Source of the DNA: Sialis fuliginosa
Taxonomy: Eukaryota; Arthropoda; Insecta; Megaloptera; Sialidae
Direction: 5' to 3'
DNA length: 64,000 bases
NCBI GenBank assembly: GCA_961205875.1
Contig: OY540810.1
Span: 22,444,001-22,508,000 of the forward strand
The position numbers were made by a program, and so were the translations under genes. Below are positions 22,030 to 31,849 of the stretch, in pieces. The notes beneath the pieces are model-generated. The model worked only from the letters and a program-made list of their open reading frames with translations, searched no databases and had not been told where the DNA came from. Within the stretch, counting starts at the first letter, position 1, and each line of letters starts with the position of its first letter.

Positions 22030-24690
22030 TAATATTTTTTACACCACCACGCACATTTTAAAAATATTTTTATATTGATTTATGTCCGGTATCATAAAAA
22101 ACTGACGAAAGTTTGATTGTTAACAAGCACTTTAAACGGGGTATTATTTATGTGGCATTCTTTATAAATTTGTTTTGGAATTTAGAATTGTGGTACTTTA
22201 ATTTACTAAAACACAGTTGGTGACTGACTGTACAATATATGCACATGCGCTAAACTGCCAATAAACGTCATGGAACTCTCAAAAAATAAGCTGACTTCAT
22301 ACATTTGAAAAAATATATACATACATAGATAAAACGTCAACACTTTTAATGGCATTTTTATAATTTATAAATCATTCAAATTAAATCCATAAAATTATTA
22401 TTGTTCTACAATTTATGAATATAGGTAGTTTGTTGTATTTAATTATAGTACAATTATTATTAAAGTTGGCATTGTTGGCAGCGTTTCTAATCAAAAATCA
22501 CGAAAACTTACTAAACTGTTCTAAACACATATTATTGATGTGTATTATTAACAGACGCATGTGCTACTAACCTTAAATCTCAACGCCCTGAGCTTCTATA
22601 ATAAATAATAACTAATAATTATAGAATGTTGATGTCTTATAAGGATATTTTGAATACAATTGAGTAAAACTGCGTTGTATTTTTATAAAAAAGAACTGAC
22701 TTCATTAAATTTATAATATAAATAAATAATACATGCAACATTCATTTTGAAATATGAATGTATCTCCTTTTAAACTTCTATAACACACAAATATGAAAAA
22801 TCAACAAAGATTGCACGGTACACAAGGAATAACATATACAAAAAAAATTTAACTGAGAGGCTATATTTCGACAATGGTTTGATATACAAAACTGCAGTTT
22901 GTAAATTTCAACTTTTCACTCTATTTTCTATAAAATAAACACACTTTTACTTTTAACGAAATCGAAAATATAAAAAAAATTGTAATATTTCATGGTTCAA
23001 ATTTAAATTTTTCATAAAATACATTTTGAAATTTAATTTTCGCACACAGCTCTAATCCAGGGCGGTATCCTGTACAATAATTTGTTTAATTTGAAGATCA
23101 TAAGTAGATACTTTTATTTATTATTATGTATAAAACATCAAATTTTGATTTTACTATAGTTTATTTATATTTTAGGTAAAAATTCTCACCTATATTAAAA
23201 TTTTGACTTATTTATGTCTTAATAATAATCAATTATTTATTTACAACTTTCTCAAGATATTTTATCCGATAAACATAAATACATAGCCAGCCACGCAAGA
23301 TGTAAATTCGAACACCGATATATGTAATAAAATTTAATAACATACTATAACAAACACAATTGTTACATTAAATTGATAGTTGGTACAATTCAACTTAAGG
23401 CTAATCATACCTTAACGTGTCAATTAACTTTATACAAAGTGCCTTCATAACATAACACTGATCTCTGTATGTAAATATACATTCTTAAATAAATACCTAT
23501 ATACATAAATAAATGAAATCTGCAATTTGTTTTATTTTTCTTATAGTTTTCACTGATTAATTTGAAATATTTATAATAAGTTTAGGTAATCACTTTGACT
23601 TATAGAAGACTTCTAGAATTTTACTATATATTAAACCTCAGTAGCACCTTATCCTAAATCATATATACCATGGGCTTCAGAAGTCGTCTGCCACGAGCTA
23701 GAAGAAAAAGAAGAACGATTAATTTATAAATGTCGATATATTTATCTTCCTGTAACCTAATTCATATATATTTTAATTTTTTCATTAATAAATCTTTAAA
23801 ACTGTATAATTTTCATGGAAATATCAACGATGGATGAAAACTTACATTTTCATGATCGCCCCTGAAATAAATTATCTGAATATAATAATAAAAAAAACTC
23901 AGAAATCCTGAAAGGGCAAAATTTATCATTACAATGGTTGTTTATCTTGACATACTTAAACACATACACCAACTAGAAACAGCTTTTTAATTGAAGTTTC
24001 TTTTGAAGTAAACATTTATTTTTATTTTGTATATAAATCTACGATACTCGTATACTATATTACATTCAAAACATTATAACGTAGGTAGACTTTCAAAATT
24101 CTATTGTGTTTGAAAAGTTCGTAAGGATTTTTAAGGTGAATTAGAGCACAATTTTTTTATTCTACAATCTATCATATTTTAGGTAACATCCAACCAAAAG
24201 TTTCATGTGATTATCACAATGTTTTGAGTAATTGCAGTTCTTGCTTTTATATACCTAAATTCTTTCAGAAGTGAAATAAATGACAAACTAACGCTAATAG
24301 CCACGTGATAAGGGTAAAAGAATTAACTAAACTCTATGAATGAATATGCACAAATTTTATTTTAATCTTTTAATTAAACAATGCCTACAAATAAGAAATT
24401 TCTCCGCCGCTAAAATAGCAATACAAAAAATCCTTGAATCGTCAACTTTCATTTGATATCCCACTCACCGGGATTGGTTTAAAAATGGTAACCCATTTCC
24501 TCCCCTTAAAAAGCATCAAAAACTTGAAATTTTATGTTAATAACTCAGGTCACCATATACAGCTTTCAATGTCAAACGGTCTAGTAGACTTTTTCCAATT
24601 TTGATACAAAACACTAAAAATTATTAAGATAACTACGTGTCATAAAAAAGTAAAAAAAAAGCAGCACATTATTCGATCATGACCAAAACC
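22030..24690. other. Long A+T-rich stretch without recognised genes
   Basis: No coding frame or terminal repeats were recognised over about 2.6 kb. Near 24470-24640 (caccgggattggtttaaaaa, cccatttcctccccttaaaaag, aatgtcaaacggtctagtag) there is text resembling the dispersed repeat at 55965-56120. Confidence 0.45.
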
Positions 24691-24990
24691 GACCACATTT
24701 ACTTCCTGTTATAGCATCGATAACATATTTCCACTCGTGCAGTTTAATTCAACCCATGTGATAAATAACAAAACGTGATATTACTTAGAAAATCATCAAC
24801 GCCGTCATCAACCAGTTATAAACCGCAAAAGCATGACGCATACAATGAGATTAGTCGTCATATTAAGACTATGATGTAAGAAATTGGCATTTGCGACGTC
24901 ACAAATTATTTATTCGCAGTTTCTTGTTTACCATGTGGGATGACTTATTTTAGTCATCGCTCTGTTATTGTTGTTTAATATGTAATATGT
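24690..24990. promoter_or_regulatory. Enhancer-like stretch rich in factor-site motifs
   Basis: Complex, non-repetitive sequence with a cluster of motifs: tttacttcctg (ETS-like), aaccgcaaa (Runt-like), gcgacgtcac (CRE/ATF-like), cttgtttacc (forkhead-like), ttattcgcag and repeated gatga/gtcatc. No coding frame. The clustering and the contrast with the flanks suggest a cis-regulatory module. No conservation data are available to me. Confidence 0.3.
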
Positions 24991-25654
24991 AAATACTTAC
25001 ACCTACTCCCATATGTAAGGGAGGACTTTTTGAAACCTCTTCACTTTTTGAATAATCTTGTTTTTAAAAATAATCACAAATTGCAAAAAAATAACAGTAC
25101 CATCTTTGGAATTTTGTTGCATATTATCTGATGTATCAAAATCTAGAATTCTTATTTAAAATTCATCGCGATTGCATGAGCTAATTATTAACCACCCCTG
25201 ATATAAATCAACACACAAAATTGATAATTTCAAAGAAAGAAGCAGGTATAAAAATACAGAATTTGAGAACAATATATTCAAAACGTATATTCTTGAAATG
25301 TTTCATATAAATATATTGAAGGTTAATTGAAATATCGATTCTCCGTAGATCTTTATTAGAATGTTGTGAACTTTGTTCAGTTCGTTCTTCTTTTATACTA
25401 ATGCACATTGCACACGAAGCTTAACATCCGGGTAAGTATAATTTGATGTGTTGATGCGAATTTCCAACGGAAAAATAGAATAATTCTATTGATAATAAAT
25501 TCATTTTTAGGGTTCCGTAGAAAACTAGGAATCCTCATAGTTTCACTCTGTCCATCCGTCTGTCTGTCTATATAAATTTTATACCGATTAAGATGAAATT
25601 TGGTATACGGACGTAGATTGATAACCCAAAAACAGAAATGATGATATGTATCTG

Positions 25655-26900
25655 TTATGGTTATGGTTATAGATTTAAATATCGACTGGATGTTGTCCTC
25701 TACCGACAGCTCCTTCGTGAAGTTCTTGATTTGGTGTGTGTATTTTTTATTTATTTTTTTATTTTTTTATTTATTATTAAAGGATAATCAGATGGATAAG
25801 GATGTTGCATATGGGCCGATCATTGCAGGTTAAACGAGCTAGAGGGCCATGTTTATGGAGTGAAAGGTAGAATCAGTGAGGGTTTAATTAAGGATATATT
25901 ATGTATCTAATCATTACTTTATTTATTTTTTTCGATTTTTATTATTTTCTATATTGTCATTTTTGTTTCTTCTATGTATGTCATAATTTCTTGATATGTA
26001 GTAGTATCTGAGAGTAAATCATGTAAGGTTGTGATAGTTTTCTTTTTCTTGGCTAGGTTATCAGAGAGCATTTTCCTTTGCCGAGCATATATGGGACACT
26101 GTATAAATATATGTTCTAGGTTTGCTATAGAGACATTATCGCAATCACAGAATGGCGAGGGTAGCTTTTTAATTTTAAATAGATATTCCGGGGTGCAGGC
26201 GTGGTTTAGTCTTGTTCTTGTTAAGGCTATTATTGAGCTTCTGGATCTTTTAATATGTTGGAACCATGGTTTTGATGGTATAGTTGGTTGTATTCTGCCG
26301 TAGTGCAGTCCTTTAATGGTAATTGATTGGGCGTATTCGTTCTGCCAGGCATTATTCATTTGTTTTTTTATCAAAGCTCTAAGATCTGTATGGGGGATAG
26401 GAATATGGTTTTTTTGCTGGTTTTGTGCCATTTGTGCTAATTCATCTGCTTTTTCATTTCCCGGGATCCCTGAGTGACTTTTACACCAAATGAATTTAAC
26501 TTTTTTATTGTTTCTATGATATTCATTTATAAGTTGAATAATGTCCATTATTAGATAATTTTGTTTGTGACTTAGATCTTGTAAACACATTAATACACTT
26601 TTAGAGTTAGTTATGATTATGATAGTTTCATTTTCTTCGTTTAAATGATCTTCCAGAGCTCTTTTTATGGCAAAGGCTTCTGCTGAGAATACTGAGTGTA
26701 GCTGTGGGATGTTTTCTGCAAAGGATGTTTTGTTGGTTGAGTTATAGTACGCTGAACCTGTATGATTGTCTGTTTTTGATCCATCCGTGTAAACAAATGT
26801 TGCATTCGGCCACCTTTCATAAATGTAGTGTAAAAACGTTATTGAATTTGCTTCGTCAGATTTATTTATGTCTAGCAATATTTCTGGATTTACGTGTATC
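25655..26900 (-). mobile_element. 5'-truncated LINE with RNase H, 9-bp TSD and (CCATAA)n tail
   Basis: The insert is flanked by a direct repeat, atgtatctg (25646-25654 and 26901-26909), which I take as the TSD. The left edge ttatggttatggttatag is, on the minus strand, a tail of CCATAA repeats instead of poly-A, like the simple-repeat tails of I-clade LINEs. The minus-strand coding region (25949-26917) is the C-terminal end of ORF2. The 3' UTR (25655-25948) contains a T-rich block (25745-25778). Endonuclease and reverse transcriptase parts are absent, so it was truncated on insertion. It sits inside a family D repeat. Confidence 0.8.
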
Positions 26901-26917
26901 ATGTATCTGAATGACAC
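25949..26917 (-). CDS. LINE ORF2 C-terminus: RNase H plus CCHC knuckle (partial)
   Basis: This frame of 322 codons is the C-terminal part of a non-LTR retrotransposon polyprotein, which degrades RNA in the RNA/DNA hybrid during target-primed reverse transcription. RNase H landmarks: FVYTDGSKTD with D45, SAEAFAI with E80, IITNSKSVL at 101-109, HSGIPGNEKADELA with H148 and D158. The third acidic residue of the DEDD set, normally D in TDSKS, is N104, so this copy is probably catalytically dead. A CCHC-type knuckle follows (C257, C259, H269, C274), typical of the end of I/R1/Jockey-group ORF2. The first five or six residues are encoded by flanking DNA, not the LINE. The true N-terminus is lost. 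The absence of internal stops over 320 codons means a fairly young copy. Confidence 0.85.
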   Translation of the reverse strand: MSFRYMIHVNPEILLDINKSDEANSITFLHYIYERWPNATFVYTDGSKTDNHTGSAYYNSTNKTSFAENIPQLHSVFSAEAFAIKRALEDHLNEENETIIIITNSKSVLMCLQDLSHKQNYLIMDIIQLINEYHRNNKKVKFIWCKSHSGIPGNEKADELAQMAQNQQKNHIPIPHTDLRALIKKQMNNAWQNEYAQSITIKGLHYGRIQPTIPSKPWFQHIKRSRSSIIALTRTRLNHACTPEYLFKIKKLPSPFCDCDNVSIANLEHIFIQCPIYARQRKMLSDNLAKKKKTITTLHDLLSDTTTYQEIMTYIEETKMTI

Positions 26918-27572
26918 AATACATTGAGTGGGATGTCTTTAGATATGTCTCCTAAAATGCAACAAAAAATATCTTAGGACCATTTGATTTTAACCCTTCA
27001 GTCACGATATATTTGCATTCAAAGTCGTTATCAGAGTGCCCCCCCCCCCCTGTATTTTCTAAACTATCAATTCAAAAAATCTGAAAAATTGAGGATATAG
27101 TTTTTAATTATTACTTTTACTGAAAATTATAACGAACAACATTTTTTGGACCCCCTTCCCATAGACTGAAAAGTGTACTCAAATTTTTTTCACTTATCCC
27201 ATTGAGTGGGGTGTCCTTAGATATGTCTCCTAAAATGTAACAAAAAATGTTATATGACCTTTTGATTTTAAATGTCGTTATCAGAGCGTGTCGCCCACTC
27301 TAATTTTTAGACAATCAATTCAAAAAATCTGAAAAAAATCCAGAATGTAGCTTTTAATTATTACTTTCAATAACAATTATAACAAACACTGTAACAAAAA
27401 TAGATTATGAAAAATTTTGAAAGAACTCTTTTTTATAAATCGTAGTGAGAATGACTACGGAACCCTATCATGTGCGTACCCAACCGTGCACTTGACCGTT
27501 TTATTTAATTTATTAAAATTATAATATATTAGGTGTATATTTATTCCCGTGATGGTGGAAGTTTCCATAAGA

Positions 27573-27590
27573 GAGAGAGAGAGAGGATAA
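27573..27590. repeat. (GA)n microsatellite
   Basis: A short gagagagagagagagag run lies in otherwise A+T-rich DNA just right of the family D repeat. Confidence 0.8.
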
Positions 27591-27599
27591 TTGTTTATT

Positions 27600-29130
27600 A
27601 TTTTCTAATACCAAATTTAAAATTTACCTTTGACAGACTACCACAGTGGGCGGTAAATTTAATTGAGGCAGTTAGCGCGGCTATAATTTTTATTTAATTT
27701 AAAAATTCTCGAAAACGGGGTGAAAAATCGTCTTTACCCAGGGCTTCAGAGTTTATAAATAACTATTTACATCACTGTACCAGAGTATTGAAAAAAAATT
27801 GGCAATATATTAACAACAATAAAAATTAAAACAGTCTACGGAAAATATTTTTATAATGTTTATAATTCTTTTTAAAATATCTGTGAAATAGAAAACCGAG
27901 ATGGTTATTTTGTCTATGCATACCCGATTTCCCAGACAGAAAAAAATACAACAACAAAAACCGAGTGAGAAAAATTAAGTTTTAAAAACACGAACTTAAT
28001 TATTTTATTCCATTAGTGACACAAACAAATTGCAACAAGTTCGAATACTGAAACGCATCGTTTTTACGTTGATACAGTTATGTTTAACATTAATCAAATC
28101 GCTTATGTTGAAACAAAAGCACATGCATGAGATTTTACCACCATTATGTTGTTTCGTAAAACACAATTTTTCATTTTTTTTTTTTCGGTAGCGGCGGTGT
28201 TAATATTTCTTTTAACGAGATTGGCTTAAATTCAGACGAGATGAGACCGAGACGAAACAACTTGAATATTTATGAGGCAAGACCGAAACGAGTCTGTTTA
28301 ATTTTAACGAGACGATATTAACTTTATTTATAAGTTTCGTTAAGAAAATTAGTAATATATAGCCGGATAAACATAAATACATTCTACCAAATATTAGCTT
28401 CCAAAAATTTATAGTTATCGAAAAAAAATTTTCTCAATTAAAAAAAAAATGTTTTTTTGATCATCCGTCATTCGAATTTGATGGCACTTGTAGTATATTA
28501 TAGAGGTACTTATGACTAATCAAAGATAATATTTTTATGATCCTCTGTACATAGTAAACCAGAAAAAGAACACTATATTGTACTCGCAGGGCAATCACCA
28601 TTTTTTTCATTAAATATACGTTGTATGTACCCAAACAACATATCAAAATCCCAAATGCAAATATTTTCATGAAGGTATCTGAATAACTTTAATTTTCCTA
28701 TAATTCGAAATTAAATACATACCATTTTCTGAACTTGAGAATTATATTTATTAAATTGATTATATTGAAATACACATTTCACCAATGTTAAAAAAAAAAG
28801 AATATTGTAAAAAATCTAATTAATTATTTAACCATAATGCTTTTTTGTTTGTGGTTAATTTTTTCATTGGTTTCACACCATTTAGAGCGATGTCACTCAG
28901 CAGCTCCACTAAGCGCAACAAAGAATACTTAAGTGGTTGCTGTGACCTTTTACTATGTAAAACATTGTTTTTAACATCAAAATAACTGTATAATGAATTT
29001 TTCCCACGTAAATTACAGGATCAAAATATTTCTTCAGAAAGTGATTAGTTATTGAAGACAATTTTTTTTCTACTAAAAATTTAAAACATAATTCATTTCG
29101 TTAAATTTGATCCTGATAATTTATTTTATT
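27600..29130. other. No gene seen; one AGACGAG repeat patch
   Basis: A+T-rich. At 28235-28330 it holds cagacgagatgagaccgaga and later cgaaacgagtctg and acgagacgatat, related to 6470-6800. Nothing else was recognised. Confidence 0.45.
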
Positions 29131-29132
29131 TA

Positions 29133-29400
29133 CACATAAAAAATATACTATAAGAATTGCAGTTTTTCCTGGATATTAAGCGAAAATATATAATATTTTA
29201 CTGTCTGAAACTGCAATAATATAATTTTTGACTGTAATATATTATAATACTCAATATAAATCGATGGATAAACTGCATATATTACAGCCTAAAATTATAT
29301 TATTACAGTTTCAGACAGTAAAATATTATATGTTTTCGCTTAACTACTATCCGGGATAGACAGGAAAAACTGTAATTTTTACAGTATATTTTTTTCCGTG
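29133..29400. mobile_element. Tc1/mariner-like fold-back MITE, arms of about 120 bp
   Basis: The two halves are near-perfect inverted copies: attgcagtttttcctg, taagcgaaaatatataat and ttttactgtctgaaactgca on the left pair with their inverses on the right. The outer ends are cacataaaaaatatac and gtatatttttttccgtg, flanked by TA (29131-29132 and 29401-29402). The unpaired centre is short (about 29250-29275). The whole locus would form a long hairpin. It is non-coding. Confidence 0.8.
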
Positions 29401-29617
29401 TATAAAGAGTAAAAAAAACACCCTAAAAGTTTCACAAATGTTTCGTTTTTCTTCAATAACGTGTTAACTATAATCGGGAAAAGTAAGGGAAAGGAGGTGG
29501 GTAGATAAGGTCTATTTTTCGCCTACGCATTTTAAATAAAGATTATAATTCCAAAATCTGTAAAATGAATTAATTTCCCTGACAGGTATACATATTTCTT
29601 CTTTATAATACCGGATA

Positions 29618-29956
29618 TTAAACACATTTGTACACAAATTTTTCCATTGCAATAACCAATACGCAGTTACCCTGACCATTTGCTATATTTCGCAAACCGC
29701 ATGCACTTTTTATTCGCTGCACAATCCCGCAGTGCACACGATGCGCGGTGCATTTATCCAACGCCGACTTGGATGAATCACCTGTCACGGAACCGACGGT
29801 AAAAAATAATACGTAACCCGATAACCAAAACAACGATACCTTATGTGATAAATAGACTGCTTCGCGTAGGAATTCCAGATCGTAGTTAAGAAATTTCAAT
29901 GTTGTTTTTTTTGCTTTTTGCGTATATAGTTGAAATTTGTATTTTTTTCTCGCCAC
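29618..29956 (-). CDS. Possible short host exon, unrecognised product
   Basis: This is an open frame of 112 codons in a patch richer in G+C than its surroundings. It begins at a GTG, not an ATG, so it can only be an exon or a chance frame. Inside it, plausible splice signals (pyrimidine-rich tract plus ACAG before 29781, and GGTAACT after 29671) delimit a 111-bp segment (29781-29671) encoding DSSKSALDKCTAHRVHCGIV and onward, with several cysteines (DKC, HC, SAC). If read through instead, the frame has a hydrophobic stretch (VSLFWLSGYVLFFTVGSV) before the cysteine-rich part, like a secreted peptide. No family was recognised. Chance remains quite possible. Confidence 0.25.
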   Translation of the reverse strand: MARKKYKFQLYTQKAKKTTLKFLNYDLEFLREAVYLSHKVSLFWLSGYVLFFTVGSVTGDSSKSALDKCTAHRVHCGIVQRIKSACGLRNIANGQGNCVLVIAMEKFVYKCV

Positions 29957-29959
29957 AGG

Positions 29960-30735
29960 TGTTGTCGGGGGTACAAGAAAACTTAATTTGATTAATAAAT
30001 ATTAATTATATTATTAAAAGTAATTTATATTTTACTTTCTGATACTATATTAAATACTTATATGTCGCTTAAGTTCTGACAACGCATTAGTCAATTTTTC
30101 GGACTATTTTTAAAAACAGTTTATTAATGTATTAATACACTATTAATCAAATTAGATTTTTTTAAACATTCTATAATCATTTAATAAATAGAATATCTTC
30201 AAATTCTTTCTCTATAACACAGTATTTAAGAGCTTTTGATTACCCCAGACGTGTTTCTAAAAATTGACTTACAATAAAAATTATCAAAAAAATACAAAAT
30301 AATTCCTGTATCAAAGAAAATTGGCACAGAAGTAGTTTTATACCTACCATTTAAGAAACTGATAAGGGAATTCGATCAAGGGGTAAAGGTGTAGTTTGGT
30401 GTAGAAAGTGAAAGGAGTGAAAAACTGATCTTTCGCGAAGAACTTCAAAACGGTGAATTTAATTGAAAATGTTTTCAAATTTAATGGGCTATTTATGCGA
30501 GGCGTCAGTTTAATTCAAGCTAATATTCCACGGATCATCAATTTTAAATGATATATTTATATTTTTCAAACCTAAATTAAATACTCTTTAATTTAGTGTA
30601 TTGCAATAACTTGAAAATTGCAAATTATAACGGTTTGAAGGTAAACAATAAACCCAATATTTCTAAAAAAATTCACATTAAGTTTTGATTACGTTCTAAT
30701 TGAGAATAAAAAATCTACTGAAAAATCCATAGGAT
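29960..30735. other. No feature seen
   Basis: A+T-rich DNA with no coding frame or terminal repeats recognised. Confidence 0.45.
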
Positions 30736-30739
30736 ATGG

Positions 30740-30900
30740 CAGAGGCTCCCAAACTTTTTCAATTCGCGGCGCCCTTTTTGTTTATTACCAAACATGACTA
30801 ACTTGGAATGATTAAATCAAAAAACTGCATTATTGAGCAAATTCATTAATTTATTTTTTTTTCATTAACATTCTATAAATGGGCTGTATGAGCCTCTAGG
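30740..30900. mobile_element. hAT-like terminus, partner end not found
   Basis: cagaggctcccaaacttttt followed by caattcgcggcgccc is the kind of terminus seen on many hAT non-autonomous elements ('CAG-GGTTCCCAAACTTTTT', then a cgcggcgccc block). No inverted partner was found within about 600 bp, so I mark only the left part. The end is approximate. It is related to the end at 655. Confidence 0.45.
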
Positions 30901-31700
30901 TCTAGGCTCTCAATAAAAAATGTACATTATATGCGTTGTAAAAACATAGCGCAGAAAATTAAAAATCCATTTAATTAAATGTTTGGTTCTAATAATAATA
31001 TGACAGTTAAAGGAGTATTTTTTGACACACCCTAATGTTTCCATCGGCACAGATAAAGAAAATCTTTAACTTTATTTTTTCAATGAAATTCATGTAAAAC
31101 ATATGTATATCCCTCATCATTTTTAATTATTTTCGAACATTAAAAAACTAAGAGTCAATTTATTACTGATGCTTCATTTTCTTCGCCTTCGGACAACATT
31201 TGAATTGTGTTTACAAGATTTTTTTTTTATAAAATAACAAAAATTTTATGTAGCCATATATCAATTTTTTTGCAAGAGTAAAATGCAGAGTTCAGGTAGG
31301 TAGGTACAAAGATGCGGATATAAAAAAATGAAAACTATATAAATTTAGTGGCCTTAATAAACTTGAATGCCAAGGATTATGTTTTCTATTCTAGTTTAAA
31401 ATTAGCCAACAAAATTTATTACACAAATAAGAAATAAGTGTTACTGTGTAGTTAAATAGATTTTATTGATAATATTCTGTCAAGTCTTTAAATTTATAAA
31501 GTTGAACTATTTTAGGAATTTGTGTTCTGGGATCGGAAAAGGTAAATAACATATTTAGATCAATAAATATCATGGCTTCTTTATTTATATTTAAGTGTCT
31601 GATTTTTTGGTCGGTTTTTGTGAAATAGTAGTTTTTAAATATACATATTATCGCTTACAAACAAAGCCGTATCTATGAACAAGCACATGAGGCGCTAGCT
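30900..31700. other. No gene seen
   Basis: A+T-rich. It may include the interior of the hAT-like element starting at 30740, whose far end I could not place. Confidence 0.4.
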
Positions 31701-31715
31701 GGGTCTGGAACTAGT

Positions 31716-31762
31716 AGGCTCCAGACGAGGACTTCTTGTGAAGTCGAAACACGTGTCGAGTG
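31716..31762 (+). ncRNA. Divergent hammerhead ribozyme motif
   Basis: In order: stem I strand ggctc (31717-31721), core cagacga (31722-31728, one base off CUGANGA at position 4), stem II GACTTC/GAAGTC with loop TTGT (six perfect pairs, 31730-31745), GAAA (31746-31749), the palindromic stem III acacgtgt, the allowed C at the cleavage site (31757), and gagt pairing back to stem I. The change at position 4 should weaken or abolish cutting. The gaaacacgtgtc block is shared with the hammerheads at 2294 and 61371, but the flanks differ, so it belongs to another subfamily. Confidence 0.55.
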
Positions 31763-31849
31763 TCACTGTATTCTTGTAGTTAAGGTGTATATATTTAGTT
31801 GGCCTCGAGATGAGCCTATAGTAAGGGACACTGACACGTTGTATAGGTA

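Larger units (their letters stand above)
25509..27467 (+). repeat. GGTTCCGTAG-end repeat family D, copy 1, carrying a LINE insertion
   Basis: The outer ends agggttccgtag and ctacggaaccct are a perfect 12-bp inverted repeat. The left part matches 50528-50983: gaaaactaggaa, gtctgtctatataaatttta, taccgattaa. The right part also matches it: gtctcctaaaatgcaacaaa and tgtcgttatcagagcg. A LINE (25655-26900) interrupts it. The right half is a tandem duplication of about 280 bp (26922-27200 against 27201-27467), so this copy is longer than its relative. A 12-base C run lies at 27039-27050. The class is uncertain; the ends suggest a DNA transposon. Confidence 0.65.

Noticed and set aside
28230-28275. 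Hammerhead-like text cagacga...gacgaaac
   Set aside because: No stem II hairpin can form between the two core parts; the similarity comes from a degenerate agacgag repeat.
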